Assembly (NCBI RefSeq): GCF_015265455.1
Contig: NZ_CP054492.1
Coordinates: 1,302,001 to 1,366,000 of the forward strand
Direction of reading: 5' to 3'
DNA from: Candidatus Sulfurimonas baltica
GTDB lineage: Bacteria > Campylobacterota > Campylobacteria > Campylobacterales > Sulfurimonadaceae
Length of the DNA stretch: 64,000 nt
Positions 47,351-55,852 of the stretch are shown here, piece by piece. The position numbers and the translations under genes were made by a program. The notes under the pieces were generated by a model, which was not told the origin of the DNA, ran no database searches, and saw only the letters and a list, made by a program, of their open reading frames with translations. Each line of letters starts with the position of its first letter. Within the stretch, counting starts at the first letter, position 1.

Positions 47351-48846
47351 GACCACTGCACAGTAAATAACCCCAGAACATCAAGGAAAACTCCCTAAAA
47401 CAAGCACTTTAACAGCACTTTTTGGCTAAAATATCTGCTATAAACAAGGTAGAGACATGGCATTTAAAGATACAAACAACACATTTTCAGATATAGCAAT
47501 AACATCAAGACTCCATAAGGTAAATTCGTTTCTTAAAGAGTTAGATTCAATAATAAACTTTGAGAAACTAAGACCAATACTAAATAAAAATGGTAGAGGC
47601 GGAAAGAATGCTACTGGCTCGCCTGCTTATGACAATGTGTTAATGTTTAGAATACTCCTCGTGCAAAAATACTACAACCTCAGTGATCAATCAATGGAAG
47701 ATGCACTTTATGTCAATTTATTGTTTATAAGGTTTGTTGGACTTAGTTTAGAAGACACCGTACCAGACGAATCTACAATTTGTAGATTTAGAAACTCACT
47801 ACTTGCAAATAAACTATATGATAAGCTTTTTAATGCAGTCAACAAACAACTAGAAGATAATAACTTTATCGCCAAAGAGGGTAAATCAGTATTAGTAGAT
47901 GCTTCTCTTATCAAAAGTGAAAACACTCAAATCAACAATAAAACTAAAGAGCAAAAAAGTGAAGATAAATTAAAAGTAGAAACTGATAATAGCAAACTAG
48001 ACATTCAAATAAATGAAGAGCTAAAATCAAGAACACCTTCAAAAAAGAAAATAGAAAAATTGTTAAACGCTAAAGAATACAATTCAAAAACAATGAAAAA
48101 CGCTCAACTGGACACACTTCAAGATATAGATACTAAAGATGTAAAAATTTCTCAAGAGATTATTGAAAATGAGAAAGATAGCTATGAGCATAAGAATAAA
48201 ATAGATACAGATATAAGAATAGGTTACCAATCCTCAAAAAAACAATATACACAAGGATATAAAACTCATATTGCATCAGATGAAGAGAGCGGAGTGATTC
48301 TAAAAACAATGACTACATTTGCTAACACTTCAGATATAGATGTGCTTGAACCATTTATAGAATCAATTCCAAATGTAAAAGCTTGTTATGCCGATAAAGC
48401 CTATAAGTCCAAAGAGATAGATGAGCTTCTGCAATCAAAAGATATTGAGAATATGATATGTCTTAAAGAGAAGCAGAAAATGAGCAGTGATGAGAGAAAA
48501 ATCCAGCGAGAAGATGAGAAACCAAAACACAAGATAAGAGCAAAAGTTGAACATAGATTCGCAGATTTGAAAGTTCAAATGAAAGGACATACTACAAGAT
48601 TTATAGGTTTGGTTAGAAACAATATGAATTTTACCATCGCTTGTATAGCAGCTAACCTAAGATTATTGGCATATAGACAGATGAACATGAGAAAGAGTGT
48701 TAATAGATGAAAGAGATAGAAGTAAATATCTCAAATATCCATAATATTAATGGAATATATTATCAATTTGGAATATACGAAAGTGTATTTTTTTAAATAT
48801 TTGCAAAATTAGATGCAAATGAACTTCTTGTTGTTATGCAGTGCTC
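47351..48846 (+). mobile_element. IS5-family insertion sequence (ends approximate)
   Basis: The transposase gene at 47457 is flanked by short imperfect terminal inverted repeats GACCACTGCA (47351-47360) and, on the other side, TGCAGTGCTC (48837-48846), 9 of 10 matching. That gives about 1.5 kb, a normal IS5-family length, but the repeats are weak and no clear target duplication is seen, so the ends are a guess. The REP-like repeat at 48869 begins 22 bp beyond the right end. Confidence 0.4.
47457..48710 (+). CDS. IS5-family DDE transposase
   Basis: 417 residues. N-terminal DUF772 region and IS5 signature YNLSDQSMEDALYVNLLFIR followed by PDESTICRFRNSL; DDE residues at D148 (VLVDASLIK), D in VKACYADKAYKS and E in KVEHRFADLK. 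Compared with IS5 (326 residues) it has about 80 extra charged residues (about 157-235: KTKEQKSEDKLK, TPSKKKIEKLL) between the first and second catalytic Asp. Intact frame, so the element could be active. Confidence 0.9.
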   Translation: MAFKDTNNTFSDIAITSRLHKVNSFLKELDSIINFEKLRPILNKNGRGGKNATGSPAYDNVLMFRILLVQKYYNLSDQSMEDALYVNLLFIRFVGLSLEDTVPDESTICRFRNSLLANKLYDKLFNAVNKQLEDNNFIAKEGKSVLVDASLIKSENTQINNKTKEQKSEDKLKVETDNSKLDIQINEELKSRTPSKKKIEKLLNAKEYNSKTMKNAQLDTLQDIDTKDVKISQEIIENEKDSYEHKNKIDTDIRIGYQSSKKQYTQGYKTHIASDEESGVILKTMTTFANTSDIDVLEPFIESIPNVKACYADKAYKSKEIDELLQSKDIENMICLKEKQKMSSDERKIQREDEKPKHKIRAKVEHRFADLKVQMKGHTTRFIGLVRNNMNFTIACIAANLRLLAYRQMNMRKSVNR

Positions 48847-48865
48847 CCATCAATTAACTTCTCTG
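48707..48865 (+). pseudogene. Possible decayed gene fragment after the transposase
   Basis: A frame starting at an ATG that overlaps the transposase stop (ATGA) runs 29 codons to a TAA at 48794-48796, then continues in the same frame for about 23 more codons (IFAKLDANELLVVMQCSH...) to a TAG. One in-frame stop may have broken a small gene. Not recognised; could be chance. Confidence 0.2.
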
Positions 48866-49012
48866 AATAATTAGCTATTAGACTCTGAATCAAGTCCAGA
48901 GTGACGAAATTATCGTCATTCCAAGCTTGACTTGGAATCTAGTTTAATATTTAAAGGCGAAGAAGCAGATTATAAGGTACATGAATCGACACATCCACAC
49001 TTTATAAATTCT
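48711..49012. other. 302-bp gap downstream of the transposase
   Basis: This gap contains the presumed right end of the insertion sequence, the small decayed frame described separately, the BIME-like repeat copy A (48869-48946) and about 65 bp of unremarkable sequence before the aspartase gene end. No RNA gene is recognisable. Confidence 0.6.
48869..48946. repeat. BIME-like palindromic repeat, copy A
   Basis: 78 bp nearly identical (three differences) to 52624-52701. It contains two 30-bp REP-like units head to head: an inverted one at 48877-48906 (arms ACTCTG/CAGAGT) and a direct one at 48914-48943 (arms ATTCCAAG/CTTGGAAT). Each unit begins CGTCAYTC and ends in TCTARWT-like sequence. The unit at 2643 belongs to the same family. 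Confidence 0.8.
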
Positions 49013-50896
49013 CTATTTCCAATCTCGAATAATTCTCTTTTTAGGCTTGGTCATGTTCTCAGGCAATAGAGCATCTTCTAACTCTTCTTTTGTCATCAAA
49101 TCTTTTTCAAGAACCAAGTCGTAAATACTAGCATCCTTTTCCAATGCTTCTTTGGCAAGCATGGTACATGTATCATAACCTAGTATAGGATTGAGGGCTG
49201 TAACAAGTCCAATACTGTTTTCAACCTGCTTGCGACATACTTCTCTATTAGCCGTTATACCTTCAATACAGCGGTACTGAAGAGTCTTCATTCCATTTTT
49301 CAACATCTCTATAGACTCAAAAATACTCTGAGCGATTACAGGCTCCATTACATTTAGTTCTAGTTGACCAGCTTCTGCCGCAAGACTAACGGTTAAATCG
49401 TTACCAATAACTTTAAAGGCAATCTGATTTACTACTTCAGGAATAACAGGGTTTACTTTTCCCGGCATAATGGAAGAACCAGGTTGCATTTTTGGCAGAT
49501 TTATTTCATTAAAACCTGCTCTTGGACCGGAAGAGAGAAGGCGTAAATCGTTACAGATTTTAGATAGCTTTATGGCTAGTCTCTTCATTGTTGCTGAATA
49601 CATTACAAATGAGCCTGTATCTTGCGTCGCCTCTACAAGATTAGTCGCTAATACTACGTCTAGTCCTGTTATTTCTCTAAGATGTTTTACTACTTTGTCG
49701 CTGTACTCAGGGTCAGAATTGATTCCTGTTCCGATAGCTGTGGCACCCATATTTACTTCTAAGAAATGATCTGCAGCGTAGACTAATTTCTTTGCTTCTG
49801 TCTCCAAGGTATCTGAATAAGTTTGAAATGTTTGTCCCAGTGTCATCGGAACGGCATCTTGAAGCTGGGTTCTTCCCATTTTTATAATATCAGCAAACTC
49901 AAGAGACTTCTCTGCAAAAGCACTAACGAGATTACGAAGAACATCAAGTAGTTTTTTATTTGAAAAGTTTAGAGCTAGATGCACTGCAGTGGGATAGGCA
50001 TCGTTTGTAGACTGGGAATAGTTTACGTGATTATTTGGGTGGCAATATTGGTACTGCCCTCTTTTGTGACCCATAATCTCCAAAGCTCGATTGGCAATCA
50101 CCTCATTGGCATTCATGTTAGTAGAGGTTCCAGCACCGCCTTGTATCATATCTACTCCAAATTGATCGTGGTGTTTTCCTTCTAAGATTTCTTGACACGC
50201 TTCTACGATTGCATTTTTTACTTTTTCATCCAAGTAACCCAGTTCAAAGTTGGCTTTTGCTGCTGCCATCTTAACTATAGCATGTCCTAAAATTAAATCT
50301 GGAAAAAAGTTGAGAGTTACTCCACTTATGTTGAAGTTTTCCATAGCTCTCATAGTTTGAATACCGTAGTATGCTTCAAAAGGGACTTTTCTGTCTCCAA
50401 GAAGGTCGTGTTCCATCCTAGTTTGGCCTGATTTGTATTGAGCCGAAGAGTTGACTGCACGGCTGTTAGTTTGCTGTAATCTTCTTGAAATCACCCCTGC
50501 AATTAATGAAAATATTTTTGTTGCCAAAATACCGTTATTTTCAAATAGATGAAAAAGTTTTTCTTTTCTTATAGATAAAACAGTAGTATCTACTTCTGCC
50601 TTGGCTGAAGTGGAATGTGGGGAGTCATCAAAAAGAGCACCTTCTCCCAAAAAATCAGAGTTTGTAAAAAGCCCCATCTTCTTTTCTTCACCATAAGGAG
50701 TGGTTTTAAACAAAGCCACCTTCCCATCATAAATAAAATGAATTGCTTTTCTTGGATGATTCTCGCGGATTAGAAGGTCCCCTGTGTTTAAAGTTCTTAC
50801 TTCAACTTCATCAAGAAGTAGGCTTAACTCATCATCACTCAATGTTGAAAATAGTTCAACACCCTTAAAAAAATCCCTAATTTTATCCGTATTCAT
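49013..50896 (-). CDS. aspA: Aspartate ammonia-lyase with N-terminal cyclic-nucleotide-binding domain
   Basis: 627 residues from the ATG at 50896, which has AAAGGAGAG upstream. Residues 1-150 form a CRP-like cNMP domain: FKGVELFSTLSDDELSLLLD, NTGDLLIRENHP, IHFIYDGKVALFK, FLGEGALFDDSPHSTSAKAE, but no helix-turn-helix. From about 165 follows a full aspartase (EHDLLGDRKVPFEAYYGI, STNDAYPTAV, MGRTQLQDAVPMTLGQ, GSSIMPGKVNPVIPE, NVMEPV). Converts aspartate to fumarate and ammonia. The fusion implies control by a small ligand or by the domain itself. Divergent from sqr; both lie between the 78-bp repeats. Confidence 0.9.
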   Translation of the reverse strand: MNTDKIRDFFKGVELFSTLSDDELSLLLDEVEVRTLNTGDLLIRENHPRKAIHFIYDGKVALFKTTPYGEEKKMGLFTNSDFLGEGALFDDSPHSTSAKAEVDTTVLSIRKEKLFHLFENNGILATKIFSLIAGVISRRLQQTNSRAVNSSAQYKSGQTRMEHDLLGDRKVPFEAYYGIQTMRAMENFNISGVTLNFFPDLILGHAIVKMAAAKANFELGYLDEKVKNAIVEACQEILEGKHHDQFGVDMIQGGAGTSTNMNANEVIANRALEIMGHKRGQYQYCHPNNHVNYSQSTNDAYPTAVHLALNFSNKKLLDVLRNLVSAFAEKSLEFADIIKMGRTQLQDAVPMTLGQTFQTYSDTLETEAKKLVYAADHFLEVNMGATAIGTGINSDPEYSDKVVKHLREITGLDVVLATNLVEATQDTGSFVMYSATMKRLAIKLSKICNDLRLLSSGPRAGFNEINLPKMQPGSSIMPGKVNPVIPEVVNQIAFKVIGNDLTVSLAAEAGQLELNVMEPVIAQSIFESIEMLKNGMKTLQYRCIEGITANREVCRKQVENSIGLVTALNPILGYDTCTMLAKEALEKDASIYDLVLEKDLMTKEELEDALLPENMTKPKKRIIRDWK

Positions 50897-51140
50897 TAAA
50901 TTCTCTCCTTTTAGAATGAATTTCCCCTGCAAGATATACTGTGTACATATTAATTCCTTGTTATAAGTTTAGAGTCCACTATATTATATAAAAAAATGAC
51001 ATTATGCAATAAATTCAGACCTACACTAAACAATAATAGGTTAAAAGGCTAAAAATGAACCTTCAATGTTTCCAAAGCGAATCTATATGTAACTATATTT
51101 AAGTAAAAAATATTTTACTATATAAGATTTTTTTTAGCTA

Positions 51141-51173
51141 TATAATATTATAGTTTCTTATTAATTTAATAAG
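51141..51173 (+). promoter_or_regulatory. Promoter and palindrome upstream of sqr
   Basis: TATAAT at 51141-51146, then a perfect palindrome CTTATTAA-T-TTAATAAG (51157-51173) where transcription would start, then GTAGGAT ribosome-binding site and the GTG at 51185. The palindrome could be an operator for a sulfide- or redox-responsive repressor or an mRNA hairpin. Which one is not decidable from sequence. Confidence 0.4.
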
Positions 51174-51184
51174 TAGGATACATA

Positions 51185-52597
51185 GTGAATCAAGAATCAA
51201 AAAAAACTTTAAATGTAGAAACTCATTTATCAAGACGTGATGCGATTAAACTAATAGGAATTTCACCAGTAGCAGCTATGGCAATTGCTAGTGCTTCAAT
51301 GTCAACGCAAGCTAAAGCTGCAACAGACGTTAAGGGAAAAATCGTAATTATTGGCGCAGGAGCTGGTGGGATTATGGCAATGGCGCACTTAAGGTCTAAA
51401 ATTTCCAACCCTGATATTACTATAATATCTCCAAATGAAACTCATCTATATCAACCAGGACAAGTTTTTATCGCAACTGGTGTATACCAGCCTGAAGATA
51501 TCATCATGAACAATAATGATTTTATTCCTAGTGATGTAAATTGGATTAAAGATGAAGTAAAAAATATTGATGCTGAGAGCAATAAACTAACTCTTAGAAA
51601 TGGCGAAGAAGTTAGTTATGACTACCTTGTAGTTGCGACAGGCGCAGCGTGTAACTACGACTGGATTGAAGGACTTAAGAAAGAAGACATTGGAACAAAT
51701 GGGCTTTCATCTGTTTATCTTTCAGACTTTGAAAAAGGCACAGCTGATGGTGGTTCAACGGGATGGACATGGCTAAATGACATAACTAAAGAGGTAGAGT
51801 CTGGCAAAAAGCCTCGTGTTATATTTACTCAGCCAAGAACGGCCATTAAATGTGGTGGGGCTCCTCAGAAGATGCTTTGTCTATGTGCTGATTATTTAAA
51901 GCAGAAAAAACTTCATACTGAGATGATTTTCACGACTGCAGGGGGAAAACTTTTTAGCCTTAAAAATGTAGCAGATGAGCTACAAAAAGCGCAAGATAGT
52001 TACGAAGGAATGTCAACAAAATTTAAGCACAACCTTATTAAAGTAGATGTGAAAAATAAGAAGGCTACTTTTCATTATATTTATGAGCATAAAGATGAGT
52101 GGGGTGTAGAATCAATGGAAGAGGAAGTTGTTTTAGATTATGACTATCTACATATTGTTCCACCTATGAGTCCTGTTGATGCTGTAAGAGAGTCGAATCT
52201 AGTATGGGAAGAAGGGGCTGAAAAAGGTTGGCTTGAAGTAGATAAATTTACTCTTCAACATCGCCGTTATAAAAATATATTTGGAATAGGTGATGTTTGT
52301 GGAGTGCCTATGGGTAAAACAGGTGGTTCTGCTCGTCATCATGCACCGATTGTAGCAAAAAACATTATTTCAGCTATGGGTAACAAACCATTAGAAGAAA
52401 AGTTTGATGGCTACACAGTTTGCCCATTAAAACCACGATATGGTGAAATAATCATGGCAGAGTTTGGTTACGATGGACCAATGCCTTCTATACCTTTTTG
52501 GAAAGATATTTCAGTTCCACGTTATTCATGGTGGATTTTTGATGTATATATGCTAAAGCACATGTATAAACATCTAATGATGCGTGGTTTGATGTAG
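51185..52597 (+). CDS. sqr: Sulfide:quinone oxidoreductase-like flavoprotein, Tat-exported
   Basis: 470 residues, GTG start with AGGAT 9 bp upstream. Twin-arginine signal LSRRDAIKLIGISPVAAMAI (residues 15-34) ending in AKAA. Mature part: FAD motif KIVIIGAGAGGIMAMAHL, PNETHLYQPGQ, YLVVATGA, KCGGAPQKMLCLCADYL with paired cysteines, GIGDVCGVPMGKTGGSARHHAP, VCPLKPRYGEII. Family member of the SQR/flavocytochrome c sulfide dehydrogenase group. Oxidises sulfide and feeds electrons to quinone, on the periplasmic side. C-terminal amphipathic helix (YMLKHMYKHLMMRG) may touch the membrane. Confidence 0.85.
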   Translation: MNQESKKTLNVETHLSRRDAIKLIGISPVAAMAIASASMSTQAKAATDVKGKIVIIGAGAGGIMAMAHLRSKISNPDITIISPNETHLYQPGQVFIATGVYQPEDIIMNNNDFIPSDVNWIKDEVKNIDAESNKLTLRNGEEVSYDYLVVATGAACNYDWIEGLKKEDIGTNGLSSVYLSDFEKGTADGGSTGWTWLNDITKEVESGKKPRVIFTQPRTAIKCGGAPQKMLCLCADYLKQKKLHTEMIFTTAGGKLFSLKNVADELQKAQDSYEGMSTKFKHNLIKVDVKNKKATFHYIYEHKDEWGVESMEEEVVLDYDYLHIVPPMSPVDAVRESNLVWEEGAEKGWLEVDKFTLQHRRYKNIFGIGDVCGVPMGKTGGSARHHAPIVAKNIISAMGNKPLEEKFDGYTVCPLKPRYGEIIMAEFGYDGPMPSIPFWKDISVPRYSWWIFDVYMLKHMYKHLMMRGLM

Positions 52598-52623
52598 TAA
52601 AAATGGTAGAGAGGCACCCATGT

Positions 52624-52701
52624 AATTAGCTATTAGACTCTGAATCAAGTTCAGAGTGACGTAATTGTCGTCATTCCAAGCTTGACTTGGAATCTAGTTT
52701 A
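52624..52701. repeat. BIME-like palindromic repeat, copy B
   Basis: 78 bp, three mismatches to 48869-48946. Inverted unit at 52632-52661 and direct unit at 52669-52698. Together with copy A it brackets the aspartase and sqr genes as direct repeats 3.7 kb apart, which could recombine to delete or circularise the segment. Located 26 bp after the sqr stop. Confidence 0.8.
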
Positions 52702-52715
52702 TGAACTAATGACTC

Positions 52716-53846
52716 TCACTTTAAGTTTTGTAAATCCCATTTATAAATGTACCCGCTAGAACTAAGTCCAAAAAGTTTATCATCTTCTGTAAACATACTC
52801 GTAATGTCTCCCGTATGTTTTTTAAAAGTATCTACAATTTTATTTGTTTTAAGATTATAGACGTATAAATAGTTTTCATTCTTATTTACTTCACTAAAGA
52901 TAAGATTATCTTTATAAAACACCATCCTATATATACTTGTTATTTGAGTATTGTCATAATATTTTTTTAAAATTTCACTATATGCTCTTTGTTTTTCAAA
53001 AAGTGTTTTCACATTTTTAAGTTTTTTTGTTTTTGTATCGAGTATCATTAAACCATCATAATCAAGTGCCATATAAATCCATCTATCTTTATATAATGCA
53101 ATATAATTCACCTCTTTGGCAGTTACGTATCCATACTCTTTGTTAAACTCAATAGTACTGATTTGATCCAAAAATTCACCACTGTTTAAATCATAAATAT
53201 TTAAAAAACCTCTCCAATTGCCTGTATATACTCTATTGTTATGAACTAAAACGCTATTTATCCTTCTTACATCGAGGTCTTCATGGATTTTAGCTATGTT
53301 TTTAGGGTAATCTTTTTTAATATTTATTATCCGAACTATTTTATCATCTTTAAATACATATAGATTATCGCCCTTTCCATAGGCTATTACATAATTTTTA
53401 TATTTTGTAAAATTTCCAATTTCATTTGTATCATAAATATAATTTTTTTCTTTTTCATCATCCCAAATCTTTGGCGAAGCTATCTTGTAGTTGCTTACTT
53501 TATTTAAACTTTTTTTGTCATAAAAGGTTATGTCTTGAACTGTACCTATATAAATATATTTATCACCTACCTCTATGGAATTTGGCTTGTTTGGTATTTT
53601 TACATATGTTGCGTTGTAGTATTGAGTAAAAGACTTAGTGATACTTAGTTGCTTTGACTTTACAAACTTTAAACTTTTTTTATCATAAATCTCTATTTTA
53701 TAGCTACCTTGCTCGTAATTTCTTGTGAGTGCATAGATATATATCTTATCATGAGCCATATTCCAACTATCATCATTTTGCATTTTCACCATTGAAGCAT
53801 TGGCGTTTACTAAAAGTGCCAAGAGTAATATTATTAGTTTTTTCAT
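52716..53846 (-). CDS. Secreted beta-propeller (WD40-like) protein
   Basis: 376 residues. Signal peptide MKKLIILLLALLVNANA. Then repeated four-stranded blades with patterns such as DKYIYIGTVQDITFYDKKSL, NRVYTGNWRGFLNIYDLNSG, DRWIYMALDYDGLMILDTKT and DKLFGLSSSGYIYKWDLQNL, i.e. a seven-bladed-like propeller. Periplasmic or surface-exposed. Function not known. 3 bp downstream of the LRR gene end, so one transcript. Confidence 0.75.
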   Translation of the reverse strand: MKKLIILLLALLVNANASMVKMQNDDSWNMAHDKIYIYALTRNYEQGSYKIEIYDKKSLKFVKSKQLSITKSFTQYYNATYVKIPNKPNSIEVGDKYIYIGTVQDITFYDKKSLNKVSNYKIASPKIWDDEKEKNYIYDTNEIGNFTKYKNYVIAYGKGDNLYVFKDDKIVRIINIKKDYPKNIAKIHEDLDVRRINSVLVHNNRVYTGNWRGFLNIYDLNSGEFLDQISTIEFNKEYGYVTAKEVNYIALYKDRWIYMALDYDGLMILDTKTKKLKNVKTLFEKQRAYSEILKKYYDNTQITSIYRMVFYKDNLIFSEVNKNENYLYVYNLKTNKIVDTFKKHTGDITSMFTEDDKLFGLSSSGYIYKWDLQNLK

Positions 53847-53849
53847 ACT

Positions 53850-54884
53850 TTACAGTAACATCTCCCCATTTAAAGATTTAAAATCATAAATAGTTTCCAC
53901 TTTTGTAAGCCCCTCTTCTACTTTAATTCTAAGTGGTATTACATTATCAGTTATTATATTGCTTAATTTAGTTTCTACTCTTTTTGTGGCTATTTTTAAA
54001 TTTTCTATTGCTTGCATCTCTTGTGGCAGCTCTGTCACCATTGTTTTTAAGAGTATCAATATCTCTAGTTTTTTTAAATTTACTATGCTTCTTGGAAGTG
54101 AAGTTATCTTGGTTGCTTCTAAATTCAATAGTTTAAGATTAATTAACTCTCCTATGCTATCTGGAATATTATCAACTAAAGTTCTATCTAAATATACAGC
54201 TTCTAAGTTTTTCATATCTCCTATATTGTTTGGAAGTTTATAAAAATCTTTTGCACTATCTAAATCTAATTTGACTAACTTATCTAGCTTAGTAAATGAC
54301 TCCGGCAACTCTTTCATATCAGAATAACTCATATCTAGTGTCTCTAAGTTCTCTAGTTTACCAATACTCTCTGGAAGAGACTCAATATCACTACTGAAAA
54401 TACTTAAAACTTTTAATGCGCTACATGTAGATATTTCATCTGGTAAAGTTTTGAATTTTGAAGTGTATAAACCTAAATATTTTAAATTTTTTAATCTACC
54501 TATCTCCTTGGGTAACTCAAGCATATCTGTCCTGCCAAAAGTTAAATAAATTAAATTTTCAAGGTCAAATATCTCTAATGGTATATTTTCAATTGGCATA
54601 TCTTTAAATATAAGAGTTTGTAAATTTTTTAAATTTGCTATTGTTTTTGGTATTTTCGTTATATTGTTTTTATCAAAACTTAGCTCTTTCAAGTTTGTTA
54701 ACGTATCTATTTCTTCTGGTATAAATGTCAAACTATCAAAATTTCCGCCTATATGAAGAACCTCTAAAGAGTTTAAATCTTTATCTTCATAAATAACCGC
54801 ACCTCTATTAAATTCATTTATCCATTGTACCAATTCACTTGGTTTTTCTGACTTACCAAACATTGAAAAAAGTTTTTTTAACAT
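53850..54884 (-). CDS. Leucine-rich repeat protein
   Basis: 344 residues. About ten LRRs of 23 residues with the form LPESIGKLxNLExLxxxxxx, e.g. LTNLKELSFDKNNITKIPKT, LKNLKYLGLYTSKFKTLPDE and LINLKLLNLEATKITSLPRS. No signal peptide seen, so cytoplasmic, possibly with a structural or binding role. First gene of a two-gene unit with the propeller protein. A TACATGTA is at 54422. Confidence 0.85.
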   Translation of the reverse strand: MLKKLFSMFGKSEKPSELVQWINEFNRGAVIYEDKDLNSLEVLHIGGNFDSLTFIPEEIDTLTNLKELSFDKNNITKIPKTIANLKNLQTLIFKDMPIENIPLEIFDLENLIYLTFGRTDMLELPKEIGRLKNLKYLGLYTSKFKTLPDEISTCSALKVLSIFSSDIESLPESIGKLENLETLDMSYSDMKELPESFTKLDKLVKLDLDSAKDFYKLPNNIGDMKNLEAVYLDRTLVDNIPDSIGELINLKLLNLEATKITSLPRSIVNLKKLEILILLKTMVTELPQEMQAIENLKIATKRVETKLSNIITDNVIPLRIKVEEGLTKVETIYDFKSLNGEMLL

Positions 54885-54958
54885 TTTGTACCTTTTAATC
54901 TAATTATTATAGGCATAATATCAAGTAAAAATTTGTTGATTACTGATTTTATTGACAG

Positions 54959-54977
54959 CTACGCCTCAGCGGTGTAG
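54959..54977 (+). other. Stem-loop in the gap before 55 kb
   Basis: CTACGCC-TCAGC-GGTGTAG, 7 pairs with one G-T, in the 190-bp gap between the divergent LRR gene and the SdiA-regulated-like gene. No U-run follows, so it is not a classical terminator. It could be an RNA element or a weak repeat. Confidence 0.35.
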
Positions 54978-55074
54978 TGACCCCATTATAATAAACAAGA
55001 GATTAAATAATTATATCATTATGCTAAAATGACACTACTGAAGATACTCTAATATACACTAAAACGGATAAAAA

Positions 55075-55821
55075 ATTAAAAATATAATAATACTAATCCT
55101 ATCGTTGGGTGTTTTTACTCAAATCATTGCCAAAGAAAAAGTTATTGCTAAAATACCAGAGGCATCAGGCATCTGTTTTTACGCTCCATCAAAAACTCTT
55201 TTTGTTGTGAATGATGAGGGTAATATATATGAACTCTCCAAAAAAGGAAAAATAAAAAGAGAACATTATCTTGGAAATTTTGATTTAGAAGGGATTGCAT
55301 GTGACAATGAAAAAGAACTTCTATATCTCTGTGTTGAGGGCGATGATTCTGTTTTAGTTGTTGATGTAAAAAGTTTCAAAATTTTAAAAGAAGTTCCTAT
55401 AAAAAGAAAATTCAATGGCATAAAAGTTCTTAAAAAAGATAAAAAACATGGATTAGAAGCGATTGAGATTATTGATGGTGTTATATATCTTTCTAACCAG
55501 TCATACAATATCTACCCAAAAGAGGACTCTTCAATCGTTTTCACAATAGACACACTTGAAAACAAAAAAGCGAAAATAACAAAAATTTTTAATCATGGCT
55601 ATGTAGATATAGCAGCACTTAGTTACTATCAAAATATTTTATATATGATTAGTGACCACGATAACCTTTTGATAGCATATAATCCAAAAAACGAGAAAAC
55701 AATCAAAACCTATAAACTACCTAAAGCTAGTCAGGAAGGATTATGTTTTGACGATGATGGTAAAATGTATATTGCTGATGATGGTGGGAAAATAATAAAG
55801 ATGGATAAACCATTTTTGTAA
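55075..55821 (+). CDS. SdiA-regulated-like secreted beta-propeller protein
   Basis: 248 residues if read from the ATT at 55075; the first usual start is TTG at 55105. From the ATT the frame gives a signal peptide KNIIILILSLGVFTQIIA, and ACGGAT lies 8 bp upstream, while the TTG would cut through this signal. The protein then has a propeller pattern: IPEASGICFYAPSKTLFVVN, FDLEGIACDNEKELLYLCVE, ALSYYQNILYMISDHDNLLI, SQEGLCFDDDGKMYIADDGG, as in the SdiA-regulated family. Likely periplasmic. Function not known. Confidence 0.65.
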   Translation: MKNIIILILSLGVFTQIIAKEKVIAKIPEASGICFYAPSKTLFVVNDEGNIYELSKKGKIKREHYLGNFDLEGIACDNEKELLYLCVEGDDSVLVVDVKSFKILKEVPIKRKFNGIKVLKKDKKHGLEAIEIIDGVIYLSNQSYNIYPKEDSSIVFTIDTLENKKAKITKIFNHGYVDIAALSYYQNILYMISDHDNLLIAYNPKNEKTIKTYKLPKASQEGLCFDDDGKMYIADDGGKIIKMDKPFL

Positions 55822-55852
55822 AGTAATATTATAAAATTAACAAAGGTAGTAA

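Noticed and set aside
47333-47398. 21-codon frame (MNGVSRDHCTVNNPRTSRKTP) with AGGATAGG upstream
   Set aside because: Possible gene start cut by the insertion sequence, but it stops before the transposase and resembles nothing known; too short to support as a gene.
51046-51100. 15-codon frame (MNLQCFQSESICNYI) in the aspA-sqr gap
   Set aside because: Very short, no conservation evidence, weak ribosome-binding site; likely chance.
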